A stretch of DNA of 64,000 nt from Entonaema liquescens (Eukaryota; Ascomycota; Sordariomycetes; Xylariales; Xylariaceae). A program made the translations under genes and the position numbers. Positions 55,801 to 64,000 of the stretch are shown here, one piece after another. The notes under the pieces were generated by a model. It did not search any database, was not told where the DNA came from, and worked only from the letters and a program-made list of their open reading frames with translations. The stretch is from positions 372,001 through 436,000 of the forward strand of contig CADCSX010000006.1 in NCBI GenBank assembly GCA_902805475.1, in the 5' to 3' direction. Each line of letters starts with the position of its first letter. The stretch's first letter is position 1.

Positions 55801-58494
55801 TTTATTAATTAGTAAATTTTATAATTTATTAAATAAATTAAAATATAATATTAATATTAATAATTTTAAAAAAATTAATAAATTTTGTTATTATTATTAA
55901 ATTAAAAATAAAATTTTATAAAAGTTTAAATTTAATTTAAAAAACTTTAATATAAATTTTAATTACGAAATAATTATTAATATTATATATTTTAATAAAT
56001 AATTAATTTTATATATAATTAATATAATTATTAATTTTTAAATAATATATTTTATAAAAAATTTATTAATTAAAAAAATATAAAAAATATTAAAATAATA
56101 TTAAATTAATATTTATTTTAAATTTTTAAATATTATTATATATAATGTTAAAATTAATTTTAATAATATTAAATTTAAAAATAAAGTTTATATAATTAAA
56201 ATTATTTATTATTAAATATTAATTAAAATATATTAATTAATTAATAAAATTAAAAAATATTATAATTTTATTTGTTAAATGTATAAAATTATAATAATTA
56301 AATTTTAAATAATTATTAAAATAGTAAATAATATTATTAATTTAAATAATTTTATTTTATTTTTTTTAATTTTTAACATTTATTTAAAAATTAATATAAA
56401 TTTACCATTTATTTTTTTATAAATATAAAAAATATAAATAATTTAAAAAGTAATAATAAAAATTAAAAAAATTAAATTATAATGTTTAATTTATAATATT
56501 TTAAATATTTATAATAATTTTAATATTAAAAAAACTTTTTTAATATTTTTTTTTATTAACAATAAAATATTTATTTATTAAAAAAAAAGTAAATAAAAAA
56601 AACCATATAAAATTATTTTAATCATTAATAAAAACATTATTATCGTTTTAAACGTATTTAACGGCATATTTATATTTTAAAATTTTTATATTAAATTTTA
56701 TACTTAATTTAAAAAAAATTAATATTAATTAAAAAATTTAAAATTAAATTATTTAAATTTATTTTTAATTTTAATAATTATTAAATTATTTTTAAAGAAA
56801 ATTTTATATTTGTTAATAACTTTTTTTATATTATTACATTATTTGTTATTATTAAAAAACGAAATAATTTTATTTTAATAATATAATTCCGGGAAAATAA
56901 GAAAATAATTATATTAAAAAAATTATACGAAATTTTAAATATAAAAAAATTAAATGTTTTATTTAAGAAAAATATCTTAAAATTAATAATATATAACTTA
57001 AAAATGTATAAAAACATAATAATTTTTAAATTATAAATAATTTGTAAAATTAAAAATAAAAATATTTTTATTTTTTATAAAAAATTATAATTAATAATTT
57101 AAAATTATAATGATTTTAATAAAAAATTAATTATAATTTATACATTTACCATTTAAAAAATTAATTAATAATTCATTTTAACTTTAATTTTTATATTTTG
57201 TTAAAAAAAAATAAAAATTATAATAAAAAATATTATTATAATTTATATTTAATTTAAAACGTTTATATTAAAAATAATTTATATATAAATATTAATTAAA
57301 TTAAAATATAAATATCTTAAAAAAATACTATTATATATTAATAAATTATTATATAATTTTATTAAATTTAATATATATTAATTTAAAATTTATTTAAAAT
57401 ATAATTAAAAAAAATTATATATAAAATTATTAATATTTAATTTTTATTTAATAATAATAATTATAAATTTATTTGAAATTATTAATTTTTAAATAAATAA
57501 TATTTTTAATATTAATATTATAAAATTTTTTATTATAAAAAATAAAATATTAATTAAAATAAAAATTAAAACACGCTTTTAAAAAATATTAAATAAAAAA
57601 ATTAAAAATTTTAATAATTCACGTATTATAATTTATAAAGAAAACCATAAGGTTTTTACTATATAAAAAAACTAAATTAAACAATTTAAATTATTAAATT
57701 TAAAATTTTTAAATATAATTAAATAATTTATAAAATAAAAAACTTAAAAAATATACATTTTATTAATTTACCAATTTAAAATTACGTTCGATTATATAAT
57801 AATAATATAACACATAAAATTAAAATTAAAAAAAATTAAAATTTTTAATATTAAAATTTAATGGTAAATAAATAATTAAAAATAAAAACTTTATTATATT
57901 AATTTAAACTTTTAGGACTTACATTTATATATTTTCATTAACGAATTATTTACGAATAATAAAAACTTAAATTCATAAATCGGTTACGTTATTATTTTTT
58001 AAAATAATAAAATTTAAATTATAAATAATATCATTCATTAATTATCCATTAAATGTAAACAAATCATTTATAATATATTTATTAATAAAATTTATAAAAT
58101 GGTTTAAAGATTTAATATAAAATACGTAATTTATTATATAATTAATATTATTTTAAAATATTTATCGTTTTCCCGCATTCCGTTAATTTTATATATTAAT
58201 TTTTTTTCCTTATATTAATATTTAATGTAAATAAATAATACGAATAAAAAAGAATTAATAATTAATTTAATAATATTAAAGTAATTATATAAAAACCGGG
58301 AAATAAATAATGTTTAATAAATATATAATATTTATAATTTTATAAACGTAATAATTAAAATATTTTTTAATAAAATAATAAAAATATTAATAAAAAATAA
58401 TCAAATTAATTTATAATTAAAAAGATAAATAAAATGTAAAGTAAATGTTAAGTTTATAATTAATTAATTATAAAAAAAAAAATAAAATAAATAA

Positions 58495-58705
58495 TAATTA
58501 AATAATAATTATATATATTATTACATAATATATATTTAACATAAAAAAATACTTATATATTTTAAATTATATAAAAAACACATTTTTCCCGTTTTTTAAT
58601 AATAAATAGTTTTTTTTTTAAACATTATTAATATATTAATTTTAACTTATTTATTTATTTATTATTACTTTATTATTATTTTTTTTACGTATATATTTAT
58701 TAATA
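58495..58705. repeat. Right putative LTR
   Basis: Direct copy of 52591-52802, starting TAATTAAATAATAAT and ending TTTATTAATA; the TG and CA ends have become TA and TA. Confidence 0.6.
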
Positions 58706-60676
58706 ATTATTTATAAATTACTATATTAATTTTTCTATATAAATTATTTTATTAAATAATTATAAATGATTAATATATTAAATTAATTAATAATTATTAA
58801 TAAAATAACATATTATTATTTAAATTTTTAAAAAATTTAAATTTAAAATTTATTTATTATTTATAAATTAATTTTATTTATTTAAATTTTTAAAAATTTA
58901 AATTTATTAAACATATTATTAAATGTTTAATTAAATATTTAAAAAAAAGTTATTTATAAACATTAATATTTAACCGTATTTTATTTAAAATATAATTAAT
59001 TTTAAAAATATTTACATTTTTAAACGCATTTTATTATAACGATTATATAAATTTATTTATTTTATATTTAAAACGTTATTATCGTATGTTATTTAATTAC
59101 GAATATCGTTTTTTTTAATTAAAACGTAATTATTTATAAATTAATTTTTTTTATTTATAAATTAATTTTTAAATATTTAATAATATTTTTTTTAAATTAT
59201 AATATTATTTTACGAAAATTATATTTTTAAATTATTTATTTTATAAAAATTTAAATAATATAAATTATTAAAATATTATTTTTTAAATTATTTTATTTAT
59301 AAATTGATTTTTTAATAAATATAACCGTATTTAATTAAAATTAATATTAATTAATACGTTTTAAAAAATAAAATTTAAATATATTAATTATTTAAAATTA
59401 TTTTTTAATATAAATCCGAAATAATTAATTATATGATAATTAAATTAAAATATTAAAATACGGTAATTTTTAAATTATTTACGTATAATTATTTTAATAA
59501 AATAATTTACGTGGAAAAATTAACATAATAATTTATAAATAACATTATTTTTTATAAATTATATATTAATTATTAATTTTTATTTATAAATTATTATTTT
59601 TTAATTATAAATTATTTTTAAAATAATTTTACGAAATACGGTTATATTTTTTTAAAATTAATATTAATTAATTAATTAAAATTTAAATAATTAAAATTTT
59701 TTAAAATATTTATAAATATTAATTATTATAATTAAAAAATATTAAATTTATTTAATTATAATAAAATAAAATTATAAAATTATTAATTTACGATAAATTT
59801 TATATATAATTACGAGTAATTATAATTTTAAATAATTTACATTATAAATTTAATAAAATAAAATAAATTATTTATTTACGAGTTTATTTTTAAATAAACC
59901 ACGATTTTTTATATAAAATCGTTAAAACATTATATTTTTATTTAATTTTAAAAACTTATTAACGTAATAATATAAATTTAAAATAATTAATATTTTTTAA
60001 TATTTTATAATATTTAATAAAATATTTAAAAAAATTTATTAAATATTTAATAAAATATATATTTTTAAACGTTTTATTAAAATATAATATTTTTATATAT
60101 AAATTATTAATAAATTTATTAAAAATTAATATTTTTAATAATTTTTTAAATATTTATTATATAAAAATATAAAAAATAATTTTAAATAAAAAAAAAATCT
60201 ATATTAATTAAAATAATTAAAATATTATGTAATATAATTTTCTTTATTTATTTATATAATATTTTATTATATTAATATTTTAATTTAATTAAAATAATTA
60301 TATTACGTAATAATATTAATTTATATTAAATAAGAAAAATTTAAATAATCGAAATTTATTTTTTCTATTTTAATTAAATTTTTAATTATTTAATTATTTA
60401 ATTTTAAAATTTATGTAAAATATTAAATTATTTTTAAAAAAATTTAAATATTTTATATCTTTTTAAATATTAATAAATTAAATTTTTTAAAATATATGTA
60501 ATTATAATTGTAAAATACAATTTTAAATTAACTTTCCGATTTTTAATACCTATTTTATTTAATTAATTATAAATATGCTATTTTGTCGATTTTGTATGGG
60601 AAATCGTGGCTCGTTCAGGGTAGGCTCGTAGATGGGTGATCTACCTTAATCTTGAAATAGCATCACTCATAATAAA

Positions 60677-60986
60677 TAGGAAGAAGAAGGTAGGATTGCA
60701 GCTATTTAATTTCTACCTCGCCAAGTCTCATACTAGTATATATTGATAAATTACGAGCTAGTTGATTCAGACATACCCAGTCCTTCATTATCCTTACCAT
60801 GAAACTGTGTTGATATTCACAGGCGTGGACGAATTCAAGTACCTACGTATATATACCACATCTAGCAGCAGCTTTAGAGACCAACAGTAGACCCTACTAG
60901 CTTCATTATATTATTCTATAGGTACTTATAAATTCTACAAAGTTTTCCTAATTATAATATTCAACACTACCCTCCGCAGCCTTCAT
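60677..60986. other. Intergenic, 0.3 kb
   Basis: Ordinary base composition resumes sharply after the right target duplication of block B. TAGGTA/GTACCTA motifs; no gene. Confidence 0.5.
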
Positions 60987-61562
60987 CTAAACTAGCTTCT
61001 TCTCGAGGACGCGATATTCAGTAGGCCCAGCTAATAGCGGCTCTAATTGCGGGTAGTCGAGCAGAAAGTCCCGGCTCCCCACAATCTGATATCCCAGCTT
61101 TGTGTACCATTTCTGCAAGCGTATCTTGAATGGGTGCTCGAAGTGTGTTGGAAATAGAAGCTCAAGCTGAGCAACGGCAACTCCAGGACCACCTAGCTCG
61201 CGCAGGCACCACTTCTCAGCAAATGTGAGCAGGTCCCGACCAAGCCCGTTACCGCGCATTTCGGCCGAGACTGCGAACATGCCGAGTTCGGCACGGGATT
61301 CGCTGAGCTTCCGAATCGAAATACAACCCAAGGGAATACGACTGCCAGAAGATGCACTAGGGCGTGACGCAACTGCTAATTCGCCAGAACGCAGGAGGGT
61401 TCCGATATCTTGCACTGATGTGCGTAGGTAGCCGGGCTTGAAAATATCGGACTCAGTCTCGGTATATACGGCATTGATAATTCCCACGAGAGCTGCTACG
61501 AAAGCATCGTCATCTGCAACAGAGGGAGGCGGAATCTCAATCTCTATAGGTGGGTCTGACAT
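60987..61562 (-). CDS. GNAT-family N-acetyltransferase
   Basis: Acetyl-CoA-dependent acetyltransferase, 191 residues, one exon. The GNAT core is visible: SRIPLGCISIRKLS and ELGMFAVSAEMRGNGLGRDL with the R/Q-x-x-G-x-G/A-like loop RGNGLG that binds acetyl-CoA (about residues 104-110), then LTFAEKWCLRELG, and WYTKLGYQIVGSRDF, the terminal Y-x-K-x-G-F/Y block. An acidic Pro-rich N-terminus (EIEIPPPSVADDD) precedes the first helix. No targeting signal. The acceptor substrate (small molecule or protein) cannot be inferred. It lies 320 bases from the edge of the transposon block, so heterochromatin spread could affect its expression. Confidence 0.92.
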   Translation of the reverse strand: MSDPPIEIEIPPPSVADDDAFVAALVGIINAVYTETESDIFKPGYLRTSVQDIGTLLRSGELAVASRPSASSGSRIPLGCISIRKLSESRAELGMFAVSAEMRGNGLGRDLLTFAEKWCLRELGGPGVAVAQLELLFPTHFEHPFKIRLQKWYTKLGYQIVGSRDFLLDYPQLEPLLAGPTEYRVLEKKLV

Positions 61563-61766
61563 TCCGCCCTTAACTGGTGCCCCTGGATATAGAATGCTCG
61601 TGTGGCATGTGCGTAGGTTGCATTTGCATAATCAATTGGACATGGTCCATCATTTCTATCATTTACTATCACACGGCGAGGGGGCTCCTACGAATATCTC
61701 AGGCTTTAGGAATATGTAAACTTCTGTATTATAACTCCTACTTTAAGTAACTAACAAGCTGGGTAT

Positions 61767-63785
61767 TTAATCCTCAAAGAAGCTAGCTGTTTTCTTCAGT
61801 AAAGACAAATCAATGAGACCCATTACGCGGCCGTCGAGCCGCCTCACATTCTCGTCCCAATACCAATACACCCCGCATGCTGCTATCGCTAAGATAATCT
61901 GCGTGATTCCCATGCCTAATGTAGCCATCTTCAAGTCATCCCACGAAAGAACGGTATTAGGTAGACCTAGAATAAGAGCGCCCGCAACAAGGTTGCGGAA
62001 GCTTGTCAGGCCGCCATGCATATCTGCTGTGTTGCGCAGGCAGACTGCAAGGTTGGCTGATGTGAAAGCCGTGGATCGCTGGATAACAGGCCAAAACGTG
62101 CTATCCAGGGTGAGAGATCCAGCTGCTAGAAGGCCGAGGAGAAACGATACCACTGGGAGACTGACCCGATTCAACGAAAAGCTCCACGACATAGTAAAAG
62201 ACTCTAGCGAGCTGGCTATAGGCATGTCCATCGACCCAGAGAGGTAAAGGCCGAAACCCAACATCCCGATTGAAGCAAAAGTAGTACCAATAGCAAGTGT
62301 CGTGAGATGGATAGTTTGCGAAAAGCGTTTAAGAAATGAAGGAAAAGCAAGCGCGACGGCAATAGGAGTAGCGAGGAGAAATGGTGCTGTCATTAAGGAA
62401 CCGATAGATGCGGAAGATAACATGAAGGGAAGAGGGGAAAAGAGCATTGAAAGTGAGTGTATTAAACTCCAGAAACCAGCATACGGAATAAGCGTAACGG
62501 TAAAAAGGAGTACATTTGTCGGAGCGGCTATCGCACGAGGGGCTTGCAATAGTAAGGATGAGTTAATTTCATTTGCCCGATATGACCAAGGTTTCATCTC
62601 AGTCATGTATTGCACAACGGCGGCCTTTGTGAACGTCATATTCGGCCAGAGTGATTGGGAACGTTGAATAGTTGGTACTTGGACATCCAATGTAGCACGA
62701 TCGTATACCGTCTCTGGAGCGCCAAGCACAAGTAACAATACTGAGAGCGTTAGGAAGGCGCTCATAATTTCGAACTGCAACTCAAATCCTCTTGGACTAG
62801 CTGAAGCAACACCGCCAAGGAGCGGAGAGCCCAACATAGTTGCCACTGAGATGGCATGATGAAGGATAATCTTGGATTGCCTTTCATGTTCCTACATAGA
62901 AAGATTAGCACGGGAACTCCAGGCAGAAAATTATAGGGGCATTCTACTGACGAAATATGTATCATGAATCGACCCGAGGACCAAAGTGTCGAAAGCACCC
63001 CAGCCCAACCCCTGGAATATCCTCGCAGCCATATTCTGCGCTAGATCTCCGCTTACCCTCGTGTTCCAAGCAGTTCCTATAAATATCATTACCATTGAAA
63101 TCAAGTATACCGGCCGCTTGCCCCATATCCTCGATATTATTAACGAAGCTAATCCGGTTACCGCAGACAACATTAATGGAACGGCGGTTAAGGCGACCGC
63201 TGCCGTATATGAAACCCATTCCCCCATTGCGATAACACTGTTCACACTGATATAAGCTGTCTTCATTGTCCCTACTAACGCGACCATGGAAAGTAGCGCT
63301 CCCAGATTTAGATGCTTTTTCCACAACGGCCAATTTAGGGGATCCTCGGGATCCTCACTGGGCTGTGGAGACAGTTCGATATTCGCAAACTTTCCCGTGC
63401 CATACTTGATAGTCCGTTGCGATCCTGTAGTCGAATATGATATCGCAGTTTCTACAGTTGTTGCGGTGGCGGCAGTCTCCGGCCTAGGGTCTTTTGATAT
63501 CGGTCTTGGAGGGCGTTCCTCCAACGATGGTATGCCTAACGATAACCTTCCATCGCTCCCATTCCCTCCCAACACCGTCAGCAATGACTCTAACGTACTC
63601 GAGATTGTCGACACTCGGCTAGTATCGCTCTTCTCATTAGGATATGATGGTAAGGGTAATGGCGACGGCGGCGGTAGAGGCGGGAGCGTCTTCCGGTAAT
63701 TAATTGGCGGCTTTGGCGTCGCAGGCAGACCTTTCTTTGGATTTGATATCTCAACCATTGGCTTCGTCGACCCCAGGCTTGCCAT
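61767..63785 (-). CDS. MFS transporter (DHA-type) with long N-terminal tail
   Basis: Plasma-membrane drug:H+-type antiporter, 652 residues from exons 63785-62952 and 62891-61767. The intron has donor GTCAGT and rebuilds GSIHDTYF-EHERQSKIILHH, equivalent to the conserved YFxxER-x-(R/K) loop between helices 4 and 5. The cytoplasmic N-terminus is unusually long (about 165 residues), Pro/Ser/Thr-rich (KTLPPLPPPSPLPLPSYP), and ends in the family entry EDPEDPLNWPLWKKHLN. Helices 1-5 are in exon 1 (LIISRIWGKRPVYLISMVM is the inter-helix 2/3 motif) and the rest in exon 2 (for example MTAPFLLATPIAVALAFPSF and MATLGMGITQIILAIAACGV). A second MFS gene, at the left edge of the window, is unrelated in arrangement. 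Substrate unknown. Confidence 0.92.
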
Positions 63786-64000
63786 GGCGATGATTGTTAT
63801 GATATGACCCCTCCTCTGGATGCGAACCCCTCACTAACGTTTCCGCGACAGGTGGTTATCCTGCGACCGTTATCCTAAGCTCAACGGCGCGGTCAACGTT
63901 GCCGTTGGCGTACAAAGCGACCAACAACCAATAACAACAATTAACAATAATAATTAATAAAGAGCAGCCTGGCCCACGAAGATCAACTTCGAAGAAATGA

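Larger units (their letters stand above)
52591..58705. mobile_element. Probable nested LTR retrotransposon, RIP-destroyed
   Basis: A pair of direct repeats of about 210 bp (52591-52802 and 58495-58705) encloses 5.7 kb. Both repeats share landmarks such as TTTTTCCCGTTTTTTAATAA and a TTTACGTA...TTTATTAA end, differing chiefly by transitions. The first starts TG and ends CA, as LTRs do. Flanking 5-mers are ATTAA and ATTAT, only 4 of 5 alike, so the target duplication is not proven. The interior is A/T only, and no gag or pol motif is legible; strand and superfamily cannot be given. Confidence 0.6.
52151..60668. mobile_element. AT-only transposon block B (TIR element with nested insertion)
   Basis: 8.5 kb of nearly pure A/T. 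The left end AAATAATGTTATTTTAAAAT equals the element A terminus after G-to-A and C-to-T changes and continues TTACCGGGTTTATAATG. The right end, inverted, reads GAGTGATGCTATTTCAAG, unmutated. The same 8-mer ATAATAAA stands just outside both ends (52143-52150 and 60669-60676), as a target duplication. Left arm 52151 to about 52590 and segment 59530-59860 match the arms of element A. The right terminus shares only its first 22 bases with A; the next 80 bases (60560-60646) are ordinary, non-RIP sequence, and about 0.8 kb between 59860 and 60646 has no counterpart in A. I see no surviving reading frame. Confidence 0.7.

Noticed and set aside
56826..57017. 63-codon hydrophobic/Lys-rich frame in the AT block
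   Set aside because: Phe/Ile/Asn/Lys-only composition is what A/T sequence gives by chance; not a gene.
50150..60560. AT-only region as inserted mitochondrial DNA or a centromere core
   Set aside because: Transposon termini with target duplications and LTR-like repeats explain it; no mitochondrial gene is legible. A centromeric role for the wider region cannot be excluded but has no positive evidence.

Overview
The window is nuclear DNA of a filamentous ascomycete (Pezizomycotina, most likely Sordariomycetes; placement near Xylariales is only a guess from gene style and the very frequent TAGGTAC-type intergenic motif). Evidence: short GT-AG introns of about 50-75 bases, genes spaced by kilobases, fungal families such as HET, Zn2Cys6, PTH11-like rhodopsin-domain proteins, GH43 and Ure2-like GST, an intron-bearing tRNA, and a 10 kb AT-only block of the kind produced by repeat-induced point mutation (RIP).

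Layout. 1-6 kb: end of an MFS transporter, a secreted GH43 arabinanase-like enzyme, and ALG9 (N-glycan mannosyltransferase). 6.7-20 kb: NAF1 (H/ACA snoRNP assembly), a membrane-anchored SH3 protein, a glutathione S-transferase, with two 4 kb gene-free stretches. 20.9-27 kb: a decayed rhodopsin-domain gene, a HET-domain gene, a peroxisomal enoyl-CoA hydratase. 27.9-34.3 kb: RBM25-like splicing factor (RRM+PWI) divergent from mitochondrial ribosomal protein bS21m, then a divergent kinesin-14. 34.3-38.2 kb: no gene seen. 38.2-49.8 kb: alpha/beta hydrolase, YwbE-domain/zinc-finger protein, FAD monooxygenase-like enzyme, an 80-residue repeat protein, a broken Zn2Cys6 regulator, tRNA-Thr(CGT), a rhodopsin-domain protein and an NAD(P)-binding protein. 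50-60.7 kb: a transposon island. 61-64 kb: GNAT acetyltransferase and an MFS transporter.

The transposon island has readable structure despite RIP. Element A (50054-50862, 809 bp) has 49-bp terminal inverted repeats and a perfect 8-bp target duplication TTGAATAT, as in hAT-type elements. Block B (52151-60668) carries matching termini and its own 8-bp duplication ATAATAAA, and contains a pair of about 210-bp direct repeats that look like the LTRs of a nested retrotransposon. Between A and B sits a small island with the tails of two different genes joined head to head.

A separate theme is sequence accuracy. Four conserved genes (NAF1, SH3 protein, RBM25, FAD enzyme), and probably a fifth (bS21m), each need exactly one base added or removed to read through, nearly always in a homopolymer; NAF1 also has an in-frame TAG. 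As several of these are housekeeping genes, base-calling error is the leading explanation, and any automatic annotation will split them. Apart from the two core RNA/splicing genes and the glycosylation gene, the window mixes housekeeping genes with accessory ones; no biosynthetic cluster, CRISPR or viral segment is evident.
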